Shown here: one piece after another, positions 23,781-35,969 of the stretch
How the letters are laid out: the number at the start of each line of letters is the position of its first letter
How positions within the stretch are numbered: the stretch's first letter is position 1
NCBI GenBank assembly: GCA_005406025.1
Contig: BGZK01001226.1
Span: forward strand, 62,001 to 126,000
Source: Eumeta japonica
Taxonomy: Eukaryota; Arthropoda; Insecta; Lepidoptera; Psychidae
Direction: 5' to 3'
Length of the DNA: 64,000 nt
Translations under genes and position numbers: made by a program
The notes under the pieces: model-generated
What the model saw: the letters and a program-made list of their open reading frames with translations, nothing else
Told to the model about the DNA's origin: nothing
The model's database searches: none

Positions 23781-23870
23781 TTTTTAGGGTTCCGAGCCAA
23801 AATAGCAAAAACGTAACACTTCTAGTTTCGTCATGTCCGTCCGCCCGTCCGTATGTCACATGCGTTTTAT
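23781..23870 (-). repeat. End fragment of the CCGGYCAA/GGAACCC repeat
   Basis: Begins TTTTTAGGGTTCCGAGCC and carries the GTCCGTCCGCCCGTCCGTATG pyrimidine tract typical of this repeat's end in inverse orientation. The other end is not present nearby. Confidence 0.55.
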
Positions 23871-24199
23871 TCAAAAATTACAGTATTAATGAAATTTATA
23901 GTGTAGATGTCTTGTATAAGCCGCTACTTAATTTGGTGGTTAAATAACAAATGTAAACATTTCTAGGGGCACTCCATACATGTAACAAAAGCTGAAATTT
24001 TTTTTTTCAGCAAACATCAATGAATAGCACCATATTTCGACAGCGCTTTTAAAAAAACTTTAAGATTTCTTAGCAATTTTTCTGATTACGTAAATAATTT
24101 CGGAAATAATCGCTCCGAAAATTGCAGAAATTGTGTCTTCCCTCTATTTTTTTTATAAGCCGCCATCGAAGTTGCGAATTCCTTCGCGCATCACGCCGC

Positions 24200-24248
24200 G
24201 TTTGTAGTTCTCCATCTAATTTTTGTTTGTAGTTCTCCTTCTATTTTT
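24200..24248 (+). repeat. Short tandem duplication
   Basis: TTTGTAGTTCTCCATCTA and TTTGTAGTTCTCCTTCTA occur back to back with a TTTTTG linker, a simple local duplication. Confidence 0.7.
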
Positions 24249-24435
24249 AGCACAGGCTTCGATTCCATTTAACTAATTCGCTTCAGCCTTTATATTTTTT
24301 ATCTAAAAACATCCTATAAATAAAATGACAGGATTGCACCTTGTACTGTTTACATTTTTATAACATTAGTTTACTAAAATCTGTCTACTAAGTAATACAG
24401 AAAACTGATGCATATTTTAGGAATGCGTCAATACT

Positions 24436-24550
24436 TTAATACTGACCGTCGAAGCAGGCGTATTTAATGAATACGACGCCAGGTGACCAGGTCAACGCTG
24501 GTGGGTAGTCCTCCGCTAACAAGAAGCTGCAGTGATTGATGCCGGTACAG
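24436..24550 (-). CDS. Terminal exon of an unidentified secreted/lectin-like protein
   Basis: On the minus strand an excellent acceptor (TTTTCTTTTTCCAG) leads into 37 codons and TAA. After one base completing the previous codon, the frame reads CTGINHCSFLLAEDYPPALT... and ends WSPGVVFIKYACFDGQY. The spacing of Cys residues, the C-x-G-x3-C-x-F start and the closing KYAC resemble the end of galactose/rhamnose-binding (SUEL-type) lectin domains, but the match is from memory and short. Upstream exons must lie at higher coordinates; none could be joined with certainty. No canonical polyadenylation signal was seen within 200 bases. Confidence 0.55.
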
Positions 24551-24706
24551 CTGGAAAAAGAAAATTCATTAACGTTATAGAAAAACCGAACTATTTGCTT
24601 ACGCGTGTACTAATTTCGTTAATCTTAAGGGATCGCATCATAGTCGCCGTTGCAATGTTATAAACAAGATTTGCATACGTAAAGCCAAATATTGATGTAA
24701 TTATAC

Positions 24707-24960
24707 GTGAGCGCCGTTAGCACAGTGGTTAAGGGCGCTGTTTACGAAACAGAAAGTACCGGGTACGATGCTGAGCGCGAGCGAATCTTTATCTGTAAGT
24801 TTTTAAAGTGAGTCAAATGAAACCACTCCCTCCGTGCCTAGGAAGACACATGAAGCCAGTTGCCCCGGACGGTGCCTATGTTCTGATGATCACGGTCGTT
24901 ACCACTTCGCGACCCGCACTGTGCCAGCATAGAGTATGAAGATCGAACCTCTCAATCTTA
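24707..24960 (+). mobile_element. tRNA-derived SINE
   Basis: Box A-like GTTAGCACAGTGGTTAAGG (about 24715-24733) and box B-like GGGTACGATGC (about 24760-24770) have tRNA-like spacing, followed by a non-tRNA body with GAAGACACATGAAGCCAGTTGCC. The anticodon-loop region is not a plausible tRNA, so this is a SINE rather than a gene. A truncated reverse copy lies at 22345-22435. Confidence 0.65.
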
Positions 24961-24969
24961 AGTGAAAAG

Positions 24970-27890
24970 ATTGTTGGAGGATGTGTGTACCTCAGCAGTG
25001 ATTCAAACCACGACCGATACAACAACAAGACGTATACGTACAAGAAGTATTTGACACTAAAATCTAGTTTATACCTTAAGATAGTTCTTGAAGAAGACAA
25101 TGAATTAACCCTTTGTTTGCCGTAAGCATCAATAAGTATAAGCTATTTTTTTAAATGTCTTTATTTTCGGAAACGTGCGTACCTACTTCCGTAAAAATGA
25201 ACCTCCACAATTTATAGGAAGGAAATATACTACAAGAAATTTCGAGTTGCTTGTACGATTTTTCCAGAAATAAATATGTATTTCAAAACAATCGTATATA
25301 TATAATTGTCTTCATTTATAATATAGTTGTCTTCGTTTATATTTAATACACATGCAATGCATTAACAATATATTGAGGATAGAAAATTAATAGTGAAAGT
25401 TTCCTAAAATTGCCAAAACTTTATATGTTTTTATCAATTATGAAACATATACACAGCAACTTTTAGAGGATAGCGTAGGGTTAAGTGAAAAACCACGACG
25501 ATGGAAACCAGCGCAAAGGTAAAGAGTCAAAAGAAACCGAAATGAAATCTAATGATTAATAAACATTCCCGTCCCATAAGCCATTAAGTAATTATCGAAA
25601 AGTTTGTAATCGACAGCGAACACGTTAAGGTTAAAACTCAATCAGAGATCTGCAGTGGCTCATTCAATTATTTAACATATTAATTAACCGTCCGTAAGGC
25701 TGTATTGTGTATGGTCAGCCTACTCATCGTGGTTATTAGGCCTCACCAGGTAATGATATGAATTCAACAGTAAGCTATTGCGATATTAATAAATAAAAAT
25801 CTACTGTAGGTAAAAACATATAACAGTGTATTGATAATGAAAAAAGTGCACAAGTATCAAATAATTTGTTTGACAATTAAACTTTCCGTTATTTTTGATT
25901 CAATGATTGTCATTGATTGAATTAGAAATAACCATTGTCAATTTACGAAGTTGACAAATATCACAATTGACGAAAACAAAGAATAATGTTAAACATATCG
26001 TAATTTTTGAGTAAACTGTAATGGGAATACAATGAAAAATTTTTGTGTTGAGGAATTAGAATTCTATTGAGATTAATTACAATTATAAATAGAATATCTT
26101 CCTGATTAGAACCCTTGTTGTATGAAGTTTCATTTATGATCAAATCTAATGCTTTATTTAATATACCACAAAAGAACATTGTGACAAACCTGCAATTTAC
26201 CTAACACCTTTTTTTAGAATCATATAAAAACTTATCGTTCCGTCCAACCTTTATAATAACATATATCTACTTACTAAATCCCAAATTACCCTAATCCACT
26301 TTTTTGCCGTAAAAGCCTATAATTTTATGCAGTTAATAATTCCAACTAGATGCTATCTGAAACATCAAGGGGATTACTGCATACCTGCCGAGGGCGTAAT
26401 AAATGCACGTAAGGTGCATTTAGGAAATGACTCAACCCTTTTTAAACGCATGTCAAAACGACTCTGCTACTATTCTGATGTTATCGATTTTATATTATAG
26501 TCACGCGACTAAGAGCCTACTTGAATTCAGAACTACCTACTTAATATTATAAGGGAAAAAGGGATTATAAGTATGTTTATATGAGAATAGTAACTTAATC
26601 TAGGATTACTGTTCTTACGTAATCAAACCCATTCTATATAAAGCTCGATTTTATGTATATCTAGGGCCTGAGATGTACTCTGACCTAGATGCTATTCAAA
26701 ATAATTGTAAATGATAGAACACGTTTAGTGTTCTATCATTTACAATGCGTCTAGACAACGCTTAGTCACACTTTCGGGCAGTCCCCTCGCCTTTACTTAG
26801 TACACAACCTGAATAGGAAACGCTCTAATCTGCACATTCGATAAGTAAAATTAAATATTATTTTTGGCTGTGACATTGATGAATATCATTAACTCATAGT
26901 CATTTGGTGAAAACATTGGTAAAAAATAATATTAAAAATTTTTCCTGTCAGTCTTTCAGAGCATTTAAAAGATATTTTTCAAGAAATAGCGTTGAACATT
27001 GTCAAAATGACGACCGCTAAAGTAACAATCCTCCCTTCGAGCTTCGCCGCAATTCGGCAAAAAACTTATGTTGGCACAAATAATGAAACACTGTCCTACC
27101 CTCAATCTTCCACTTGAATATCCTAGATATATTAACATGAATTTTAGAAAATGAATATTTTAATTAAAAAAAATATTATATATATTAAGAAGCTGAACAC
27201 GTAAAATATTACTGCAAGCTACCCTAAAACATTAAAGAAAAATAGCAAAATACGCCTCTTATCAATAAATAACAGAATAAGATCCTAGTCGTTTCCGTGA
27301 AATGTATGAGCACATTTATTTAGTAAATGTGGAAATATTAATGTGCTGTCCTTGCAATTTCTAGTCATTCATAACGCAAAAATAAAAACGGAGAACTAGT
27401 TCGTTAGAATCAGTTTTTCTTTTCTAATTTTGTTTTACTTTTTAGTTCTACTTTCTTACCTCAATCCCCAGAATATAAAAATAAATTAAAGACTCAATAA
27501 ATGCACCAAAAGCGCCAGCATCTTAATATTCCTTGCAAGCGTGTTAGCGTTTTCGAATCAAAATATAAAATTTAGGAAATGTCTCCAAAGTTTAGAAACT
27601 CTTTCATCTACAAAGATATCACATAATATTTAACAAGAAATAAGTTTTTTTTTATTACTAATTTCCTCCTTATACTAGGGCATCATATTGGAAAAATACT
27701 TTTTCCCTCGGACAAAATACAGAAATATTGCCTAAAACTTAACTAATAAAAAAGTGTATACCGGACCACCCTTGCGACCTCAGTAATCTGCTTAACTTTC
27801 GAGAGAAACATGAATTTCGCTAACAAAGGACAAAAACGTACGAGTAACAATATCTATATTACGAACACAATAACAACAATTACTTTACAC
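24970..27890. other. AT-rich intergenic sequence (or long minus-strand intron)
   Basis: If the exon at 24436-24550 belongs to a gene starting further right, this stretch is intron. No clear exon was seen. A minus-strand donor-like GGCAG|GTATGC at about 26380 is preceded by a short open stretch, but no acceptor could be paired. A perfect hairpin lies at 26704-26746. Confidence 0.4.
26704..26746. repeat. Perfect 19-bp hairpin
   Basis: Arms 26704-26722 and 26728-26746 are exact reverse complements around the 5-nt loop GTTTA. No transposon, tRNA or terminator context is visible. Confidence 0.9.
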
Positions 27891-27904
27891 AATAGTGCAT
27901 TTAT

Positions 27905-28050
27905 CTCCCAGCAGGTGGCGAAACAGGAAGTGACGCAGTAGCGCCACGCGGCGAGCGACGCCGGAAGCGATGCCATATCGGCTAAGTTGACTCCCGTTCC
28001 GGCATGACGGTTAACGATCCCAATCGGAAAGTTTGGTCAATAAGGATATG
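27905..28050. promoter_or_regulatory. GC-rich patch with ETS-like sites
   Basis: The block holds ACAGGAAGTGACGC, GACGCCGGAAGCG and GCAGGTGGCG. GGAA cores in this context are seen in many insect core promoters. No initiator and donor pair was found on either strand, so calling it a promoter is inference. Confidence 0.25.
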
Positions 28051-28249
28051 AACGAATATCACGTTACGAAAACTTTAGATCGAAAGCGCAAAACTTTCAT
28101 TAACAAACTTTATAAGCATTCGTTACATGCTCGTGGCTATCATTACACTGATAATCTTACATGATTTAACTTATGCTTTGAAGTTGTGCATATATGTTAT
28201 TTTGTTTATAAAATATTATTTTTATACAAAAATAGAGCTTACAGAGAAT

Positions 28250-28296
28250 ATTGACTATCACATTTATATATATACATATATAAATATATATAATGT

Positions 28297-28339
<43 letters not shown>

Positions 28340-28346
28340 ACATTAC
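28250..28346. repeat. (TA)n microsatellite flanked by inverted TAATGTCAA
   Basis: A TA tract at about 28299-28337 is bracketed by TAATGTCAA (28291-28299) and TTGACATTA (28337-28345), so the whole unit is a palindrome able to extrude as a cruciform. The preceding 30 bases are also TA-rich. Confidence 0.8.
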
Positions 28347-28349
28347 AGA

Positions 28350-31300
28350 GAACACGCTTTTGAGATTTTAATAACATACAAAAATTTGAGCTCCATATAA
28401 AATTATACTACAAAAAATATCTATGTAGTGAGATGTTGACTGACTGTCTGACTGGCTTATCGATGCGGAGCTGAAATTAGTGAAATCAGGCACAAAATTT
28501 GGATTTTAAGTTTTCTTTTGGGCACGTAACAAAAAAAGTGTTATAGAAATACAGCTCTCGAGAGGGTGTAACATAAGATATGAACGGCAGTCCATCAGTT
28601 TTGTATTTGTATTAAAGATTTGGCATTTAGTATTGGCATTTTGGCATTGGCATCAATAACAATGGAGTTCTTGAAAAAAATTTTTCATGCAATACAAAAA
28701 TTATATCTATTAACAAAACTAAGCAAAATATTTCCTTATCTCATTTTAACTAACTCGGGGATCTACACTCATCTACATCACACTTTAGACATTAACAGCA
28801 GTGTGTCAAATTCTTCCTCTAACCCTTCAAAGTCGGGGCGAGCCAATTCATAAAAAACCTTTCGGGGGTTTCTCTATTAAGCCCTAACCTAAATAATCGT
28901 CAAACAACTGCCGCTTTAAAGTAAACATTTAAATTGATGCAATTAAGTGTTTAAGCTTCGAAATGGGGTTGTATCCTGCCGGTGATAAAATGAATTTATT
29001 TACGAGACTGCCCCAAACACGCAATTTTCGATTAATATTAATTCATCCTGCTATAGTTTTAATATTTTTAGAAAGAAATATTCGCATGATTATGCTTTTT
29101 AATATTCTATACTAAACATAAAGCATTTATGAACATAAATCGATGTTACTGTCTTAGAGATTATTATAAGACTAATCACAAAAGAATATCAAAAAAATCT
29201 TTACCATTCAACAATATCCTATACTAAAAGATAGTAGCAAAATTGATGCAAAGAACAAGCATTTTTTTGTGAATTCTCTAAGACTAGGTAAATGCTTTTT
29301 TTGACATTAACAATTTCATTTTCATTTTATAAATGTTATCCCGATGAATATAAAACAATAAGAGTCTTACTATTTTAATATAAGTTTTATCTATAAGTAT
29401 CTTTAGTGAAATGAATAATCTGTTTTCATATCGACATTCACGTAGTAACTCCGTTATTCGTGTCACGTAATTTGTAACGAAACTTTTTAATATTGGCAAA
29501 GCGACTTCTCAGGACGGTCTCCATATTTCGTTATATTATGGTGGCACTCTTTCACAATAACATTCAGGGACAGCAAACTAGGGTGACATTATTGATGTCC
29601 GACTGCGAGACTCGCAAGGGGTGTATGAATTACAGATGTTATCAGAAAACGAAACATCCGCCCATTTTGTTCCATCAAACGCACTTGCCTTACTTTTGTC
29701 ACACTGAACGTGTTGCACTTTTCACCGCAATGTTCTTTTGTTTTGTGATAATTTCAAATAGAAAGTGAAATTTATTTTTACATATACTTCTAGATAATAA
29801 ACGATGGTCTCTTTAATTTTTAACAAGTTAAAGTAACAAATTATGAATATTAGATAGTGGATAAATATTTATTAGTATTGTACTCTTAAATGTTAATAAG
29901 AAGAAATGGAATAGAAGAACATTTAATGAATTTGCTGTATAATATAGAACATTAGCATTGACGCATTCGAAATCATGACGAGATTCAATATTTATTTCGC
30001 ATTATTTTTCTATTTCTAGTTCTGTACATAATAGAGCTTTATAACCATAGCAATATTTAAAATATTCCTTTACATTAAATTTATATTTCTAACTCTCAAG
30101 ATTATAAGATGGAGTTTAATTAAAAATATACTTTTTTTTTTTAATTTCGCTTCACATGTAATTGACAATGAATAGTTTACAATCTGTGCCTTTCTGGTCA
30201 AAAAAAATAAAATTGTACTGTAATATGGACGTCAAATGTGACCGAGCTATAATTGAAAACGATTGGTTTTCTGTAAGTCACCGTCACCTTCAAATTGAAG
30301 CTATAGACGTCCTATATTAACATCGTAAAGATATTGAATTCATTATATTACCGTATGACGTCATCGCTAGCAAAAGTGATAAAGAATATTTAGAAATGTT
30401 AATGGTTTTCAAAGCAAATATACTAAAAATAGCTTAATGTCAAAAGGTAATATAAAGAAAATATCTAAAAACCTTAACATATTAAATTTTTCCCACATAG
30501 GGTTTAGAATTTTATATTTGATATAATTATTTTTATGATAATAATTTGTTACTGTGCGCCATTAGACACAAACAAAAACTTTAGGTTCATTTGTAAATGT
30601 TTCAAGTACAAAAATAATGTACATTAGGAAACCTATGGAAAATCTCAAGGAATGTCACAAACTAGCTCAAACAAATATAGATCTTCCTAAAAGAAAAGGT
30701 ATTTACAGATCTAAAACGTAATAGTAAACAAAAAGGCCTTTTAAGTGTTGTTGCAATATTAAATTCTCATTTTTGTACGAGAGCATTCTTCGCTTAATAT
30801 TTACAATGAAACGATATTTCTTTTTTTTAATTTTATAACTTATGAAGATATTGAACAAATTTTCAGACGTCGTATGCGAGTTTTAGGTACATTTGTTTAA
30901 TTGGATATATGCAGGGATCCATTTCACAAATTACAATTAATGTTATACGGAAAAAACAAATATTTCACTTTCCCTCAATTGTAGTCTATTTCAGCATCCA
31001 TAAAATTGAGTAATGATCATTTTTCAGACAGATTATTCATGAACAGTCTGACAATATTTAAAACCCAACTAACAAATTTTCATGTTACTAAAACACTATC
31101 ACGTTTCAGAGAACCCGTTACCAAATCCATTAGCTTTCAGCTAATTTTGCAACGTTTTAATCCTCACCAAGTTTTAAAAGCCTAGAAGTAACTTCTAATT
31201 TTTCTTGAATTTTCCATGAAATTACTTAAAAAACGATTTACTGAAATTGTATAAGTACCTGGACAACCTTGCTTTGCTCGGCCTTTTTCGAGTTTGCCTT

Positions 31301-31545
31301 GGAAAAAGTTGATTTAATTTTCTACAATAAATATTTAGGTATATATTTATGCTGCATAATATGCAGAATTTACTTACTACCTCCTCTCACATTAATAACA
31401 TCACGCGGTGCCGTCTGTGAAGAACGTTGCGTTATGTCTAATGGCATCTAGGCAATACCTTCAATAGTATAGTAATAATGCAATCACTTCAAACTTCTAC
31501 AAGATGATAGTATAGAAGGAATACTTAAAAAAATATTTTTTAGAC
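28350..31545. other. AT-rich intergenic or intronic sequence
   Basis: No exon could be supported. The ORFs at 28620-28853, 29284-29499, 29493-29768 and 31269-31451 lack recognised domains. The piece at 28430-28560 (GACTGACTGTCTGACTGG ... GCTGAAATT) looks like a fragment of a common insect DNA repeat. Confidence 0.4.
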
Positions 31546-31551
31546 TGCATT

Positions 31552-31945
31552 TTGACGTGATAACGTCTTATAAATCGATGAACGCCGGCTGCACGCACAA
31601 AAAGTATGACTCATTGTCGCGTTCCGCCTGAGCCGAGCGTGCGAGCGAGAGCGCGGAACGAGCGATAGAGAGAAGACCTAAGAGTTTGGCTTGTGACGCA
31701 TCTATCTTTGTTCCACTCTATCGGTCGATGGAGTGGAACAGAAATACAAAAAAATTATAATTATTTTGTATCTCTCATGATGATACAATTATCATTACTA
31801 GATGATACAAAACAATGATAATTCAGTGATAATAATCCAATTCAATTCGTGAAAGTACGCAGTTTTTCATCAATCTTTTCTTATGACGTTATCACGTAAA
31901 ATTATCGTCCGTAAACCGACTTTACGCACAACCAATTTTTCCCTA
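31552..31945 (+). repeat. MITE-like element, copy B (GTGATAACGTC termini)
   Basis: Begins GACGTGATAACGTCTTATAA and has the inverse TATGACGTTATCACG at about 31882-31896, with the same GC-rich GAGCCGAGCGTGCGAGCG core as copy A (12263-12592). It contains an additional segment of about 55 bp (ATCTCTCATGATGATACAA...) missing from copy A. Confidence 0.65.
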
Positions 31946-31949
31946 TATG

Positions 31950-33840
31950 AATAAACTTGAAAAGAAAAACGTTATCAAAAAACAGATTTTCGTCGAAACC
32001 TAAGCTGTTTCCGAGATGCCAATGTATAAATGTACAGGAATTACTCAATAAATAAATAAACAAATATGAAAACAGTCTACAACGTGCCACAGCAGTCAAA
32101 AGGAATGACTCACCTAACAACAGCTATAAAAGCAGTCTGGTTTATTCCGAAATTCTCCGGTAAATCAGAAGAGGGAGTGCGGTCTGGCTTACATAATATA
32201 TATTAGCAAACCGAGGCCGTGAACGGTTTGGAGTTTACCTAATCCTGGCTGAGATACAATACGGGAGAATTGGAAAATATGTGGGGTTAGCCATTTAACG
32301 ATTTACCTAAGTCTAGGCAAGACTAATTTGATATACAAATGATCAACATCAGCACACAGTTTTGATAAGGCGTTCATAATCAGTGTACTATAGTTAACAG
32401 AAGGGTTGAGAATATTATTCTAGTCAACATGTAAAAACTGTGTTGATTTTTAATAAGGGTCCTAAAAATATGAGCGATAGCTTATTCGATTCGAAATGAT
32501 TTCTAAAAAAAAATGTTTTTAAGGATTTTACTGCACATAAAAAGTTGTAAAAGTTATAAATAAATTAAGAAAAAAAAGGTGTTTAGTTTATCGCTTATAT
32601 CTCAAAAATTATTAATATTCAAAAATAAAAAAAAAAAGATTCTTAAAGAGGAGGAAATCTTCAATAAAAATCTTCAACTCCTGAAACTCTATCTCCATTA
32701 TCCATAATTTTAATTTAATTCTGAATATAGGGTGGCGCGTGACCGTTTCGACACTGGCGCGTCGCCGCTGAACAGTCACGACAAAAAATGTTTTTTTTTT
32801 TACTGATAAACAATAATTTAAAAATTTTAAAATATTACGGTGTCATTCAACTACTTCAAAAAATATAGTCCCAATGAAAACAATTTTATACTTCATTTTT
32901 CAAAAAGTTACACAGTTGTTACTAATTTTTATTGGACTTACGTTCTCATAAAAGGTCCCATAAAAGTTTAAATAATTGGACTATATTTTTTTTTATTTCT
33001 TGGAACCCTTCTTAAATATATACTTAATAAAATTACTTGATAAAATTTTATAGAAAGTTTTTATTTTATTTAAAATAAACATTTAAATTTGAAAAATACC
33101 GATTCATTTATCGTTCGTATCGCTCATATTTTTAGAGCAACTTGTTCAGTATTAACTCACAAAAAAAGTAACATGAATACAAAACAGAAATATTTGTACG
33201 TTGAATAATTAGATAACATTTAAATGTCTTCTTTATAACAAAATTCATCAACGTAAAACTATCCTTCAAAATAAAATAGAAAAAATTTGATTGAATAAAT
33301 AATTTTATTCAATCAAAGTTTAGAAAGAAAGTTAGAAAAAAAAAGTAATGTATCTAGTTATTTATTTCTATTAAGTACTGATTAATATAACACGCAAATA
33401 TACCTTTTCTCAAAATACCGAATTACACCTTAAATAAACTAATTGTTTTAATAATTTTTTTAATTGCTTTATTTATAGAAAAATATTATTGCACTTCAAA
33501 TAAAAATTTTCCGATTGATCTATTGATTAAGATTAAACGACATATAGAAATAGAAAATGCTATATAATTTCAGATAAAATTAGAAGTTTCTCAATTGAGT
33601 AATTTAAATATATGTATATTGAAAAGTACTTTCACAATTATTTATAAGCATAAAATATGTTTAGTACATGTAACAAAAGTTGTATTGTGTACTGTCTATT
33701 ACACATAAATTATGAGTCTGTTGAAAAAGTACAGATACTAAATTTCGTTAGGACTTCTTGAGATTAAGGATTTTACAAGGTGCTTGTATAAGCTTTATAT
33801 TTATACAAGCTATACTTGAATTTTTTTCAACTGTGGAATA
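31950..33840. other. Very AT-rich sequence, no gene seen
   Basis: Dominated by A/T runs. A minus-strand open stretch with donor GTTAG|GTGAGTC near 32112 reads KPDRTPSSDLPENFGINQTAFIAVV. It might be an exon, but it has a poor acceptor and may equally be repeat. A 14-bp hairpin lies at 33286-33317. Confidence 0.4.
33286..33317. repeat. Perfect 14-bp hairpin
   Basis: Arms 33286-33299 and 33304-33317 are exact reverse complements around TAAT. Confidence 0.85.
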
Positions 33841-33845
33841 ATTTT

Positions 33846-33885
33846 TGTAGGATAAACTGTTGATAATACAACAGTTTATCCTACA
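33846..33885. repeat. Perfect 17-bp hairpin
   Basis: Arms 33846-33862 and 33869-33885 are exact reverse complements with a 6-nt loop ATAATA. It lies about 35 bp before the LINE fragment at 33921. Confidence 0.9.
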
Positions 33886-33920
33886 CAACTTTGTTTAACT
33901 AATAAATACATATAAATGAA

Positions 33921-34802
33921 CGAGATTTCTGTCAAATGCCTCCTTTACACCGACAATTAAATATATTTCTTGTGCCGTCGACGTGGGAGTTGCAGACGAT
34001 GGTAAATAAAATGAATGATTCTGTTAAGAAAAGACACATGGAAGTAAATATAAGCAAGACTAGCAAGATCAGCAAGTTTGAAAGAAGCCATAGAACTACT
34101 AAATGCGATATACATGTAAAAGGCGAAAGAGTTGAATAAGTAAAACAGTTTGAATGATTGGGTAGTCTGTTTATAAATGGCGGTAAACATGGTAGAATTA
34201 TTGAAAAAAGTATGTACGCGGCAAATAAATGAATGGGACCTTACTTGGTATTATAAATATAGTAGATATATAGTGAGTGTCTCACGACAAGTACGTTTGG
34301 TTGTCTATAAAGGAGTCCTGATCTCTACTTTTACGTACGGTAGTGAAAGTTGGGTATGGCAGAAAAAAAATGAGAATAAAATCAATGCGATCGAGATGCG
34401 ATGTCTGCATAGCGTGGATCGTCTTGGAAAATTATATGTAGGAATGATGATGTCAAAGAGCAGTATGTTTGATAGAAGATGCAGTGACTAGTAGAAAAAG
34501 GTATGTTGCGGTAGCGTGATCATCTGGAAATAATAAATAAAAGTAGACTGATAAGACGAAGCTATAGAGTGAATGTGTGTAATGTAAAGATCGACAAAGG
34601 TTGTTCTAGAAAATTCTATGCACGACAAATTTGTGGCATTTTAAAATAGGATTAAATTTTATGCACCTGTTATCGACGTGCCTGCACGAAAAGATTGATG
34701 GATATCAATGAAGCAAGGGCGATGTGCAAGGATCTTCTCATGTACAAGCCCCTGCCTCTGTCTATGAGAAATAAGTGTGAGTTTATAATAATAATAATAA
34801 AA
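33921..34802 (+). mobile_element. Decayed LINE 3' half (reverse transcriptase)
   Basis: The RT active-site region is recognisable at 33930-33960 as VKCLLYTDN, the YADD box altered to YTDN and followed by a stop. Then, in shifted frames, come STWELQTMVNKMNDSVKKR, ECDI-like KCDIHVKGERVE (33990-34136), GVLISTFTYGSESWVWQKKN (34306-34370), INAIEMRCL, and the C-terminal MMDINEARAMCKDL (34695-34740). It ends in a (TAA)n tail at 34785-34802. Several frameshifts and stops make it inactive. It is a different family from the LINE end at 12.7 kb. Confidence 0.85.
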
Positions 34803-35133
34803 GCTAATTTAGTGATTAGTTTAAACTCTCTCTATTTTATTTATTACTTCAATAATTACTCAAACATTAAAACACACATAAAGATTATGATCTACATAAA
34901 CGACGCGTGGAATGATGAATTTTATACGGCCCACGTTTTTGATTAAAACGCCTCGCGGCACACAATCAAGGATGGGGTTGCAGTTAGAGCGTGACCTGAC
35001 AAATTGTAATTATCATACGCTGCACGTGACACGCTTGGAGCTACTGGACCCTTTTTTTTATATAAAAAAAGGATTGTAGATTCTGCTTCATCGGCAATAA
35101 TAATTATTATCGAAAAGTGATACGAAAAGTTTA

Positions 35134-35967
35134 AAAAATCTGGCCAAGTGCGTTTCGAACCATGCTCATTATAGAGCTCCGAAACCATTACCTAAAGAAA
35201 TGCACTACAGATGAGAAAAGTACGTCGTTGACCTTTGTCCATTTTAATTGTTTTTTTTTTTTTGTGATTATTTGACATAATTTTAATTTTGGATGATTTC
35301 GTGTGTAGGCCGATTTTTTTACATTTTACAAAATTACAAAAGTAACACTTTATAAATACTTTCAATGAAAATTATTATGAATATGATCGTATATATGTTT
35401 TTTAGTTATTGCCGAAAACTGTGCTTCTCAACAAAAGACGTAAGTTTATGAACATACACTCTTTTACTGGTGCACCTTAGTTTATGCTAGTTTAAGAGTA
35501 ATGATTGACATACTCACTTTTTTGTCTAGTTATAGGTGACTAAAATGCTTATACCTATTATCTGCGGGAAACGTGGCAAAAGTAGTTTTTTCATCTGCAG
35601 TACATTTATTTGTAGTAACGGCATTGGAACCCTACAGCGTATATGTTTTAAGTTGTTTATTTTATTGTTTTCGTTATTATTATTTGTTTTGTGATTATTT
35701 TAAGTCAAAAAATTTTCTCTTTGTTTTTTTTTTTTCTATAAAACTTTTTTTCCTTTTAATTAACCCCCAAAATTAACACCGAAACTCATAATTATTTTAT
35801 TTACTGCTATTATTAGTGACTGTATAACCTAATTCCATATACGTATCAAATTTCAACTTTTGTTTGTAGGTTCGGAGAAAATAGATTGTGACGGACAGAC
35901 AGACACGAAAATGCTCCCATGAGGATTCCGTGTTTATATCGGGTTCACCGAATCCTAAAAAAACAAC
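35134..35967 (+). repeat. CCGGYCAA/GGAACCC-type repeat, probable full copy
   Basis: Starts with AAATCTGGCCAAGTGCG and closes with GACGGACAGACAGACACG ... GGATTCCGTG ... CGAATCCTAAAAA. Both ends fit the insect repeat seen at 58.1-58.7 and 61.3-62.5 kb. The AT-rich interior includes a chance ORF at 35573-35776. Confidence 0.5.
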
Positions 35968-35969
35968 AA

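Noticed and set aside
24707..24790. Possible tRNA gene
   Set aside because: Boxes A and B fit, but no proper anticodon stem or acceptor stem; followed by a SINE body.
26360..26450. Minus-strand donor GGCAG|GTATGC with a short open frame
   Set aside because: No acceptor with a pyrimidine tract and a nearby in-frame stop.
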